The translations under genes and the position numbers were made by a program. Source: Nemania diffusa (Eukaryota > Ascomycota > Sordariomycetes > Xylariales > Xylariaceae). From it: a stretch of DNA of 64,000 nt. The stretch spans positions 3,472,001-3,536,000 of the forward strand of contig JBBPUQ010000009.1 of assembly GCA_038501195.1 (NCBI GenBank). Direction: 5' to 3'. Positions 1 through 11,900 of the stretch are shown here, one piece after another. The notes under the pieces are model-generated. The model searched no databases. It had not been told where the DNA came from and was given only the letters and a program-made list of their open reading frames with translations. Within the stretch, counting starts at the first letter, position 1, and every line of letters begins with the position of its first letter.

Positions 1-3000
1 TTTAACTGTTTAAACTATAATAATTTTATTAATAGTTTTAAAGTTTAAAAAATATAAAAGTATATAACTTATAAATTAATATATGCTATTTTTTTAAATA
101 TATAATTTATTTTATATATTTTTTGTAAAACTAACTTTTATAAGCTCGATTATTTGCAATGTTGCAAAAGTATATATATTTATTATAGTTGTATAATTAA
201 AGCTTCAAAGTTTAAAATAAGCTTTTGTAGCTACAAAATTTAATTATTTAAACATATTTTGTATATTTTGTTAATATTAATAAATAACTTTTAATATTAG
301 TAAATTATTAACTATTAGTTTATAGTTTTTTGTTATAGCTGTTTTATTAATTTTATTTTTTGTTTAAAGCTTTTTTTTTAATTTTTGCTATTTATTTGTA
401 TATATAAGTTGATTTATTTTTTTTAGCTTTAGCTTTTAGTTTTTTATTTTTAATTAATTTATTTTGTTAACTTTTATAATTTGCTATTTACAGTTATATA
501 TTGCTAGCAGTTAATAGCTTATACTTTTTTACAACTTTAGTTTTTTTTCTGTTTTTTTTTCAACTTATTATATAATTGTAAAAACGCTTTGTTTTATTTT
601 TTTTTTTTTTTATTAATTGCTAACTTTATTAATATATAAACAGGTTTTTATATAACTTTTAAAACAAATAAAGTAAAAAAAAACTAGTTGTTTTTATATA
701 TTTTTAAATACTATTTAAAATATTTATATGCTTTTTTAATAACAATATATTTATTAGTAACGTTATAGCATTATTTTTTTTTAAACTATTTTTTTTACTA
801 ATTAACTTTTTTTTAAATCGTTTTAATAAAAAAATCTAAAAAATTATAACGTTATTATTACTACTTTTTTTTTTATTTATGTTATTTTATTTTGCTAATA
901 TATAATTTTATATATATTCCTTTTTTAAGTTAAATATTTAAAATAGTTAACTGTTTAAAAGTTTTTTTATATATTAACTTTAATGTAGCTAAAAAGCTGT
1001 TTTTTATATAATTAACAGTTTTATTTTATATAGCTAAAAATATTTTATTGCTTAAATAAGCTTTATATATTTAAAAAATTTTTATATTTAATAGTTTAAG
1101 TTTATAAAATATATAATATAGCAGTAAAAAAACAATAATTAAAACTGCTTTAGCTTTTTTTTTTAAACTAGTATATTTTGTAGCTTTTATTAGTATTAAA
1201 CAATAAAAGCTTTTTTTAGTTATAATTAATTAGTTTAATATAACAATTAAAGTAGTTAAGCTAATTTAAAGCAATTAAGTTATTAATTTATTTGTTTTTT
1301 AAAAAGCAAATTAATATTATATTGTTTAAATTATTGCTATTGATTTTTTTAAATATTTGTATAACTAGAATTATTATTTAGTTAAGTATTATATTTTTGT
1401 TAGCTAAAACTAGTTTAATAATAATACTATATATTTAAAAGTTTAAATTAATATATTGCAGGTTTTTTGTTTTATAATAAGTTTATACTGTAACACTGTT
1501 TATATAGCTTAAACAAACTTCTGTTTTATTTATATTAAGCAAATATTTTAGTGTTATTTTGTTAGTTTTATAACAAACTCGCAAAGTTTTATATTATACT
1601 TTAAAGTTAGTATAATTATTAACTAACTTTATTTGTAGTAACTGTAGCTTTTTTTTTATTTGTTTAAATATATTACAATTTTTAGCTAAAAATTAATAAG
1701 TTTATTAATATTGTATTTAATAAATTTTTTACTAATTAAAACAGTTAATTTTTAATATTTTGTTAATTATATGCTATAAACAGTAAAAGTTTATATAAAT
1801 GTTTTAAAAAACAAATTGCTATATAGTATTATGTTAAGCTGTTTTTAATAAATTATTTACAACTTTATTATAACTGCTGTTGTATTAACAGAAATAGTAA
1901 CTTTTATAGTAGCTTTTTTGTTTTTGTAATATAATGTATTAAAAGTTTATGCAGCTGTTTTTATTTTTTTAAAATAGCTTTTTTAGTATGCTTTTGCTAC
2001 TAGCAGTACTTTTGCTTTAATAAAGTCGAAGTTATTAAAAAGCTATATATTTTAAACGCTATGTATTGCTTGTTAACTAAACTATAAGCTTATTAATATA
2101 GTTATTAATAAGTATATATAAGTGTTTTTTAAAATAAATAAAATAACTAAAAGTTATTTTATAACGCAATATTAAATATAGCTAATTAATTAAAAAAATT
2201 AAAAAAATAACTAAAATTATATAATTTATATATAAAATTGTTACAAAAAATAAGTCGATATTTTTTATAATAATATTGTTTAACAAACTAGTGTTTTAAC
2301 TAAAATTTATATTTAAAAGTAATATTTGTTTTTTAATAGCAATTTTACTTATTTGTAAGTTTTATGTTTTAAGAACTATTTATTAACTAAAATATTAATT
2401 TAAAATCTAAATGTAAAAGTTATACTGCTTAAATCAAAAGTGCAATTATTTAGTAAAGTTTGGACTAGTTTTTATGTAAATAAATATTTTACTATTTATA
2501 TTAATATATTTTATATTGCTACGTTTTAATTTTAAAAATAAAATTGTTTTTATACCTTTTTTTTATTTTATTTTTATTATAATATATTTTTTATTAGCTT
2601 TGTTGCAATTACTACTTGTATAAAACAATAACATAGATATTTTTTTTTATAATAAATATAACCGATTTGTTTTAAAAAACATTATAACTTTTTTATTTTT
2701 TTATTAATAAAACTTATTATTAATATATTAACTTTTTGTTTTTAACTGTATTAAACAATAAACACTTTTTTTTTAAATTATTAGTTTAGTTTATAATTAC
2801 TAAAAAGTAGCAGTTTTTAACTTTTTATAATAATAGAATTATAAAGCTAGCTAAAAACTTAAATCTATTTTTGCTACTATTTTAATTTTAAACAATGTTT
2901 GCTATATTATAAATAAACAAAAAACAAATTTAAAAACTTAAAAGTAAAATTTTATTAATTAATATAACAATTAATACATTATTAATAATATATAAGCTAT

Positions 3001-4109
3001 AGCTTTTTGTAAAATTTAGCAATATTAAACATAAGTTAGTTTATTAATTTTTAAGCAACTATTTTATTAAATTGTATGTAAAATTATTATATAATACAAT
3101 TTAATATTTCAAATTAGTAAAAGTATTATTAATATATTACAAAAAGCTATAAAAATATATTTAGTTTAAATATTTGTTTGTAAGTGTTTTTTTTTTTATT
3201 ATTTAATATATTTTAACTAGCTACTAAATATTAATTATTGTATGTTTTATATTAAACAAATTATTATAATGTTATTTGATTTTTAGTTATTAAAAAATTT
3301 AAAGCAAAAACTAAATGTTATTTTGTTTTAAATATAAAATAAAACAATTTATTAATATAACTAAATAAATTAAAAGCTTAAATATTAATTTAAACTAGTA
3401 ACATTTATAATTTAAATAAAAAAAGTATTAAATTTTAAATATATGTTTATTATAGCATAAATAATAAAATGTTTTAGTTTATTTGTTTAATATTTATAAA
3501 TAATTAAAACTTTTATAAACTTAAATTTAGTTAATATTGCTTCTGCTTTAAATAATTATTTAGTTTTAATAATAGTTTAAACTGCTTTTTTTTTTATTAA
3601 TATATTAGTTGTTAATTATATATTTTTTTTTTTATTTTTTTATTAAATATTGCTTATTTATTTCTTTTAATTTATAAATAAATTATTTACTAGTTTATAT
3701 ATAATTTAAACTTTATAGTTTATATTTTATGTTAAGTTTATTTTATTAATTAACTTAGTAAACAAAAAGCAACAAATTAAAATATATTTTGTTTTTTTTT
3801 AGCTATATTTTTTATATATATATTATTTGTTTAATATACTAATTTTTATACTAATTGTTTTTTAGTATATTATATATATGTTTTACTAATATTTTTAATA
3901 AAGTCACTTTATAGCTTTTTTAGCTTGTTTTTTTTAAAGCTTGTATTAATTTATTATATATATTTTTTTTATTAATATATATACTGATTTAATTTATAAT
4001 TTAAAGCATTAATAAAAACACTTATAAAAAAAACAAAAAATTTTATAAATATAAATAGTTAGTTGAATATTTTATTAAATAATTAACTAAACAGAGTTTT
4101 TATATTAAC

Positions 4110-4235
4110 TTTTTTTTTAGCGCTAGCTGCTGTTTTTATACAACTTGTTATTTATATATAACTTGCTGTTGTAATAAAAACTGTTTTTTTTATACTAGCT
4201 GCTATTGTAGCTATTTTTATACAGCTTACTGTTTT
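4110..4235. repeat. Imperfect direct repeat with GCTGCT motifs
   Basis: Two imperfect copies follow each other here. Each contains TAGCTGCT, then a TTTTTATACA(A/G)CTT block, then a T-rich tail. The segment is richer in GCTG than its surroundings. No function can be assigned; it may be a remnant of a minisatellite. Confidence 0.45.
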
Positions 4236-4248
4236 TACTTAAAATGCT

Positions 4249-4280
4249 GCTTTAAAAAAAAATGCTTTAAAAAAAAATGC
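4249..4280. repeat. 15-bp tandem repeat, two units
   Basis: The unit GCTTTAAAAAAAAAT occurs twice back to back and is followed by GCTGC. The copies are identical, so the duplication is younger than most mutation around it or has been kept by slippage. Confidence 0.7.
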
Positions 4281-7200
4281 TGCATTTAAATCTACATTAG
4301 TTTTTTGCTTTATTTGTTTATACTTTTTTTTTTATAACATATTACTAAATTATATTTTTAGTTAATATATAAAGCTTTAGTTACTACAAGTAATTATAAG
4401 CTAACATATAAAGTTTTATTAACTATAAATGTTTATAAGTTATATAAAAAGCAGCATATTATAAATGTTTTTAAATCGCGAAAAATATAAAGTTTAATTC
4501 AAAAGCAATATAAGTAGTTTATTTTATAATTTAAGTATAAAATATACAATTTAATTTAAATATGTTTTAAATAAAACTTTTTAATATATATTTAAAAAGT
4601 AAAAAGTTATTACAACTATATTTGCAATTTTAACAGCGCTATTTAATAGATTTGTTTGTAAAATTATTTACTTAAATAACAACTATACTAATTATTACAT
4701 ATAAAAATCGGCTATAAAAGCTCTAATAAATATTTCAAAATTTATACTTATTTTTTTATTTACTAATATATTTATTTTAACTTTTATATTAATTTATTAA
4801 CTAATATTATATTAACAGTTAATTTATTTACTATTTATAGCTATTAAATTATAGTAATAAATAAAAATTTACAATTAATACTATAAATTATAAAAATAAC
4901 TATTTATATCAATTCTTTTTTCGTTTTTTTTTAGAACTTTTATTTGACTTTTTATTTTACTAATTTTATATTTTATTGTTAATTCAATAGCAACTTTAAT
5001 GCAAATATAACACTGTAATTTAAATTTAACAAATATTTCGGCAAAAAATCTAAAAGTAAAAGTTTTTGTAAAAAAAATTTTAATATATGTTTTTGCAGTA
5101 AAAAATCTAGTAATAAAAAATCTAATAAATTAATTTAATCTAAACTTTATGTTGTTTTTTTTTCTAAATTAATACTTTAATTAATATATTTTTTTTGCAA
5201 AAGTTTTTAAGTTAACTAAATAGCTATGTTTTTTATATAAATAAGCATACTTTAAACTTTTACTATATTATATATTTATGTTTTAATTGTATTTATAGCT
5301 ACTAAATATTATTAAAACTGTTTAAATAAAAAAAAATAGTAAAAGTGTTAATTTTTAGTAGTTTAGTTGTAAATAAAGCTAAAAAATATATAGTATTTAG
5401 CTAAAAAAACATATATAAATAAAATATTAGAACTAGTTTGAGCTTTAAACTACTAGATTTATTTGTACAGTTGCTTTTGTACAAAAAAATAAAAATAATA
5501 GTATATATATAAAAACTTATACAGTTACTATTAAGTTTATTTTTATAACTTTAATAACATATTTACTACATTGCTTTTTAATACTTTATTGTTTGTTTTG
5601 TTTAGTTTTAGCTATACTTTCTTTTATTAGTTATATTTATATATTTTAAACTATTTTATAACGTTATAATTAAAACAGAAAACAGTATATTTTTTATAGC
5701 AAAAGTATAATATTTTATTAGTTAGCTTTTTTTTTACTTAAAACATTAACAACATTATATGTAATAACATATTATATTTTCTACTGTAATTTAAACTACA
5801 ATATATACTATATATTCAAATAGCTAATCGCTAGTAATAGTTTTTAAGTACAATTTATTTTGTAAATTTTTAGCAGCTTTTAGTTATATACAAGTTAGTT
5901 TAAACTTATATTTTTTTACAAAGTAGTTATTTATAATAAACAGTAAGCTAAAACAAATATATAATAATAAAAATAAATATTTTAACGCTTTTTTGTTTTT
6001 GCTTAAGCAGCTAACTAGTTAAAACTTTATATTATTTACAAGTTTTATAGTTATAGCTAATTACTTCTATAAAAAAAAAAATTAAACTAATATTTATAAC
6101 ATTTTGTGTTTTTTTTAATAATTTATATAAAATATTAAATTAGCATTACTTGCTTTATTAATACAAGTTTTACTAATACAAATATTATAAAACAACGTTT
6201 TACTATTTCTTTTGTATTTTTAAATAATAAAAAACTATATATATTATTAGCTCTAGCTAATGTTGTTAATTTATTTAAATATAAAAGTATATATATACTT
6301 TATATTATTATTTTTTATAATAATTATAATAGTAATATTAAAGCAATATATTGTTTTTAATTCTGTTTTATATACTTATATTAAACACTAAAGCTAGCTA
6401 TAAGCAAAAAATAGTACTGTTTAAAAATAAATAATAGTTATAACTAAATTATACTAAGTACTTTTTTAGCTACTATAGTTTAACTAGTTAATACAAAGTA
6501 TAAATTTTTTAGCATTAATATTTTTAATAGTTTTATAAGTACTAGCTAAAACATACAATATATAGCGCTTTAAACTTAGTAATATAGTTTAAATAACGCA
6601 GCTAATTTAAAACTTGTAAACAAATAGTATTAATTGTTTAACTAAGCTTTTCTTTTTATGTTTTATTTAAAAACATTATTAAGTTGTTACTTTTGTTTAA
6701 TTAAATAAGTTACTGCAAAATTTATAACATGTTTTATTTATTTATAATATAAAAGCACTAAATATTTAATTTGCTACTAAACTGTTTTAAATCTTTATAC
6801 TTACAAATTTTAGTGTAGATATAGTATAAAATTTAATAGATTATATTTGAAGTATTAAATTTTTAAAAAACTAAAAAACAATTAGCTATAATATTTTAAG
6901 TTTTATTGTTGTTTTTTTTTATATACTTATATATAGGTTTTTTATACATGTTTAATACTAGTTAATTTATAGATTTATTTATTTATTACACCTGATTTAT
7001 TAAAGTAGCTTTTTACTACTACTAGCATTAATTTATTTTAACTTTTTTTATTTATTTAAATATTTTACAATTTTATTTTTTTAGCTTTTACTTTGTAATT
7101 ACTTACTTGATTTTTTTATTTTACTTACTTTTTTTTATTTTTATTTATTATTTATACTTAAAGCTTTTGCTATTTCGTTATATATTTATATATATAACAA

Positions 7201-7330
7201 TTTAATAGTTTATAACTTAACTTTATTACTAGTTTGTTTATTAATAATTGTTAATATATTATTTTTAATTAATATATTAGTTTATAGCTAACTAAGCTAT
7301 GTTGTTAAATATATGTACTAGTATTAAAAA

Positions 7331-7700
7331 ACTATATTAATTTACTTGTTTTTTTTGAACTTAGTGCTTAAGCTATATCTTATACTTTTTATACTAGTAA
7401 GCCGACTTTATTTATTGTTTTCTCCTAATAGTAAGCTGTATTAATTTCTAACAATAGTTTTTAAACAATTATTACTATGTTTTTTTACAACGCCTAAGGA
7501 GCGAAAACTGAAGTATATATTAGTAGCACAATTTAGATTAAATCGATTATTGTTGAATATGTTAACGAAAAAAACTCCAACAAACAAGTTAAAAGTACAT
7601 AGGTATAAAATCAACGGGCATATTGCTAAAAGCTACAAACTGTTATATTTAGCTAAATATAAAATAAAAAAATCAAAATTACTAATAAAATAAAAAATAA
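7331..7700. other. Less mutated (higher G+C) island
   Basis: Between these positions G+C rises to roughly 30-35% by eye, with words absent elsewhere, such as CCGAC, CTCCTAA, GCCTAAGGAGCG, CTCCAAC and CAACGGGC. Flanks on both sides return to AT-rich text. The island contains the longest open frame not starting with ATG that I found (7,445-7,693). It could be unique-sequence DNA between mutated repeats, or a fragment too short or too diverged to be targeted by RIP. I do not recognise a gene family. Confidence 0.65.
7445..7693 (+). pseudogene. Unidentified 82-codon open frame, gene fragment or remnant
   Basis: The frame is open from just after the TAA at 7,442-7,444 to the TAA at 7,691-7,693, giving 82 codons. 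The only in-frame ATG is internal at 7,559, which would leave 44 codons. The product is basic, with Lys and Arg clusters: PKERKLKYILVAQFRLN begins at 7,493, and HRYKINGHIAKSY lies at about 7,598-7,636. No signal peptide, transmembrane segment or known motif is evident. The frame coincides with the less mutated island, unlike a chance frame in AT-only DNA. I read it as an internal fragment of a former protein-coding sequence, possibly transposon-derived. The family is unknown and expression is doubtful. Confidence 0.35.
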
Positions 7701-7875
7701 AATTATTAACTATAAGTACAAATATACTATTTATATTAAAGTTAATAGTTTTATACTTTTGTTTCTGTTTTAGTATAATTGTTTACAAGTTTAGTACAAT
7801 ACTATTGTAAGTATAATTTATACTATTTCGAAAAATATTATAAAAGTGCTTTTTAATTAACTTTTTATAAACTAA

Positions 7876-8031
7876 AATATACTTTTTAATATAAATAATA
7901 ATAACTATATTATAAAAAACTTTAGAAGCAATAAAAATAACAAAAATAATAAAAATAATAAAAATAATAAAAATAATAAAAACAATAAAAAAAGTAAAAA
8001 AAATAAAAATGTATTCGATTTAAATATTTAA
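7876..8031 (+). pseudogene. Short Asn/Lys-repeat open frame
   Basis: The frame is open from after the TAA at 7,873-7,875 to the TAA at 8,029-8,031, 51 codons without an ATG. Its core is a run of the tripeptide Asn-Asn-Lys encoded by a 9-bp repeat (AATAATAAA) at about 7,930-7,991, followed by Lys/Ser-rich residues. It may be a low-complexity linker of a decayed protein, or an AT-rich microsatellite whose repeat length happens to be a multiple of three. It is in a different frame from the 7,445-7,693 open frame upstream. Confidence 0.3.
7930..7991. repeat. 9-bp AATAATAAA-type tandem repeat
   Basis: About six to seven units of AATAATAAA, with occasional AAC in place of AAT. The period of nine keeps one frame open as Asn-Asn-Lys. 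Confidence 0.75.
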
Positions 8032-8725
8032 AAAATTAAAAACTTAAGCAATAATAAGTAATAAAATTTAAGCTGCTAATTTTAAATATATATTGATATA
8101 AATCCTGCTTATTTTATTTATAACAGATTTATATTTTTTTATATATGTACTTTTTGTTATTTATTTTATATACTGCATTAATAGTTTAGACAATATAAAG
8201 CTTTATATAAAAAAGCTTTGCAAATAAATACTATTTGCTATACTAAGTTTTGCTAAGTTTATTTTTGCAAATTATTTATATAGAAAACTTTATAATATAA
8301 CATGTTTTAATATTTTTATTTAGTATATATATTTTATATAATTAATTATATAAAAATTAGTAAGTACTAATATTTATTTTATATTTATAAAAAATAAAAG
8401 TTTAAAAATGTATAAATTATTTATATATAGTTATATAAAGTTTTTAGTAAATAAATAGCAAAGTTTTAAAATTATTTATTTATTAAATTTATATATGTTT
8501 ATTTTTTTATTACTGTAAAATAAAATTATATATAATGTTTATTATATTAAAAACTAACTTTTTATACGTTATTTGTTTTATACTATTTAAAAAGTTGTTA
8601 AATTAGGTATAATATATATGTTTTACTGTTATAAAAAAAGTTTTAATAACAATAGTTTTTTAGTATTTAACAAACTTTTTTTAAATAGAAGTAATTATTA
8701 CTATTTTATTTTTTAAAAATATTTT

Positions 8726-8923
8726 TTAATTAGATATTATATTAACAAATATATTTATATTTTTGTTACTTTTTTTACTAGCTTTGTTTATATTGTTTAC
8801 TTTGTTAACTTTGTTTATATTGTTTGTTTTGTTTATATTGTTTGCTTTATTAGCTTTAACTGTTTTGTTTATATTATTTATTTCATTTGCGTTATTTATT
8901 TTATTAACTTTGTTTAACTTTAG
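8726..8923 (-). pseudogene. Minus-strand open frame with Asn-Asn-Ile-Asn-Lys repeats
   Basis: On the minus strand a frame is open for 65 codons, between stops read at + strand 8,924-8,926 and 8,726-8,728. The product contains several copies of NNINK followed by T, V or A, interspersed with KAN and KVN units. It is encoded by a degenerate repeat with a period of about 18 bp, seen on the + strand as TTTGTTTATATTGTT. It has no ATG and no recognisable domain. It resembles a low-complexity repeat from a decayed coding region; some Asn, Lys and Ile codons could be RIP products of Asp, Glu and Val codons. Confidence 0.3.
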
Positions 8924-8925
8924 TT
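8761..8925. repeat. Degenerate 18-bp T-rich minisatellite
   Basis: TTTGTTTATATTGTTT-like units recur here, mixed with TTTGTTAACT and TTTATTAGCT variants. This tract underlies the minus-strand Asn/Lys/Ile-rich open frame. Confidence 0.7.
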
Positions 8926-8932
8926 AAAGTTA

Positions 8933-8958
8933 TATAGCATAAAAAGCTTTATGCTATA
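8933..8958. other. Perfect 11-bp hairpin
   Basis: Arm TATAGCATAAA at 8,933-8,943, loop AAGC, and the exact reverse complement TTTATGCTATA at 8,948-8,958. The arms contain GC pairs, which makes a chance match less likely here than in AT-only DNA. It lies just upstream, on the minus strand, of the NNINK open frame. It could be a terminator-like or cruciform-forming remnant; there is no direct evidence for either. Confidence 0.6.
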
Positions 8959-11900
8959 AATATATTTATATACTTTTAGTATTAAATTTATTTGTATTAA
9001 TATTTAGTATATGTTACTTTGTTAATATATTTTATTATTATAGTTTAAATAATATATTTTGTAAAAAAAAAACATTTAGCATTAAAAAAAAATCAAATAT
9101 AAAAACAGCATTAGTACAAATTGCTAAAGTTTATTACTTTTAAGCAGTTTTATATTTACAGTATTAAAAAAGTCGTAAGCTATAAAACAGCTATATTATT
9201 ATATTACTATAGTATAATAATATATTTTAAAAGTTTTATATAAACTGTTTTTATAATAGTACTGGTTTTAAATATTTATTTCAAACTTTGAATAAATAAA
9301 TTAACTATTAAAACAAAAAAACATAATTAATTAAAAGCTTAAAACTGCTAAATATATTATTTTTGTTATTACTACTGTTTATATAACGCTATAATTTTTC
9401 AACTGTTTTTTTTTTACTTAAATTTAACGTTAAAATATTATTTTTAAAACTATATACTGTTAATAATATAATATATTAATAACAACAAAAAAAAACATAT
9501 AAATTAAAGTTTTAATATATAATATATTAAACAAACTGCTATTTAATTTAAACAAATAATTTTAAATATATTTTGCTAAAATAGTATTTTTAAAAATTAA
9601 TATATAAATATATTTATTTTAGCTTTTTATGTTTTATTTGTTTCGAAAAATTATTTGCTATATATTGTTAAATAAAAATAACTAGTTATAATAGCTAATG
9701 TTTAAATATATTTTTTTTAACTTCAAAATATAATTGTTTTTTATTTAAAGTTAAAGTTATAATAATATATACTATTAATATTAATATATTAAATTGTATA
9801 TAAAAAGTTTATTTATTTATATTTGAACTATTAAATATAAAATTTTTAATAACTAAACTTTTTTAGTTGTTATTATTTTTTTTTGTATTATTTATAAAGC
9901 TTAAACAAATATAGTAAATAAACTAAATTTCTATTATAAATGTTATTATGTTATACTTTTTTAATAGTTTAAATTTAACAAATTATTAATATTAACAAAT
10001 TTAGTATTAATAAACTTTACTATATTAGTTAAATTATTAAGTAAAACTAGTATTTTTTTATATTAAAAAATAATTAGTTTTATTAAAGCAGCTATATTAC
10101 TGTTTTTTTTTATATTGTTAACTATAAAGTTAGTTTATGTAAAACTTAATAGTTTTGTTTAAGCTTTTATAAACAATTGTTTGTTAAAATACTAAGTACT
10201 TGTAAATAAAGCAATAGCAGTAAAGTTAATTTTAATATTACTACTAATAAAATTAAAAAGTTTTAATTTTTTATTTAAATATATAATATAAATAAAGCTA
10301 TAGTATATAAACATATATTTTTTATACTTTAACTTTTAAATATATTTGTTTTTTAGCTATTTAATAATATTATTTACAACATATATTAATTAGCTAATAA
10401 ATAAAACTAACTGCTTTTAATTGTTTAATAAAAATTTAAAACGCTTTTTAGCTTTAGTATTAAAAAACAAAAAAAAAACCGTTTTAAGTAACTTTTAAAA
10501 AAAACATACTTTTTAAATGTTTTTGCTTTGTTAAAAAAAGTATTCAACTTTTAAAAAAATCTTTATATTTAATAACAAAGCTAATATTACAAAATTTAAA
10601 TTTAACTTTTTTTAAATTAAAATTTTATTAACTTTATTAATAAATAAGCAAAAAATATTATAAATTATTATAATAAATAAATATAGTTATTACAAATTTA
10701 AACTATTAAACATTAGTTCAAAAATAATAAAAAAACATTTTTATATATAGCTAAACTTAGTTTTAACAAAAAGTTATAACTTATTACTATATATTGCTAG
10801 TTTTAAAAGCTTTTATATAATTTATTTTAATAAAAATAGCTTACAAGTTATATAACTTTTGTATAAAAACTATACTACTTTTAATAATTAAAACAGCTAG
10901 GTTTTTTTAATAATAAGCAGTAAACAAAATATTTAAATTTATTATATAGTTTAAAAAATGTTTTTATTTAAAACTATTAGCTAATATTACAGCTTTTACA
11001 GAAACTTATAAAAAAACATTACTATATTTAATCAATTAGTCTTTTTTAAAATAATTATATTACTTTTTTACAGTAAACATTAAGCAAACATAAAAAAAAA
11101 ATAATATTTTATAACCTTTAAGTTTAAAAAAAGTTAAAAAAGTAGAAAAAGCAGTTAAAACAAAAAAAATAAACATAATAAAAAATAAAAAAATTAAAGT
11201 AGTTTACTATTAAGCTATAAAAAAATAAAAATTAAAAAATAAAATATTGCTATTTATTTTTAAAATAAAGCGAAACTTTATATACTGCTTTTAATATAGA
11301 AATAATTAGTACAAAAATTAATACAATAATTAATACTAATATATATATACTATTACTTAATTATTTAATATATTAAAATATTTAATAATAAATAACTTTT
11401 TGTATATTAAACAGTATTAACTTTGTTAGCTTTGTATTATATAAAAAAAATCTCGCTAAAATTAGTAAGTTTTTATTAATTATACAAAAAGCAATATGTT
11501 TTAACTGCAATTTTTAAATTAAAAAAATAAACTATAATGTTAAAACTATTTATATTATTTTGCACTTTGTATAATAATAGTTTGTTTAAATTTTTTTTGT
11601 AAAAAAAAAAACTTATAACTGCTAATAAGTTTGGGCTGATTTTTTTTGTTTAATTTATATAAAATAAAGTTTATAATATAAATTAAAAGTTGTATAGTTT
11701 AAACTTAGTTTTTTATTAAAAAAAGTATAAATAATATTTATACTATGTTTTTTTGTTTTAGTTTATAGCTTTTTTAGTTTTTTGTTAATATAAAAAACAA
11801 AAAGTAGTTTGTAGTATTAACAACTTTATAATATAATAATTTTTGTGCTTATAAGTAGCTTTAAGCTTATAAGTTTTAAAATATATTAGCATTTTTATAT

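Larger units (their letters stand above)
1..7330. other. Geneless, moderately RIP-mutated AT-rich block
   Basis: No open frame worth calling is seen on either strand; stops (TAA, TAG) occur every few codons. Base composition by eye is roughly 12-20% G+C, with residual C mostly in CT and residual G mostly in AG, the pattern left when CpA has been converted to TpA. T-runs are frequent, for example about 15 T near 597-611. Small repeats at 4,110-4,280 are listed separately. I infer this is heavily mutated repetitive DNA, but I could not match it to another copy inside the window, so the parent element is unknown. Confidence 0.7.

Noticed and set aside
7473..7640. tRNA or SINE promoter boxes in the higher G+C island
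   Set aside because: No convincing A-box/B-box pair (no GTTCGAATC-like B-box) or cloverleaf could be folded by eye.
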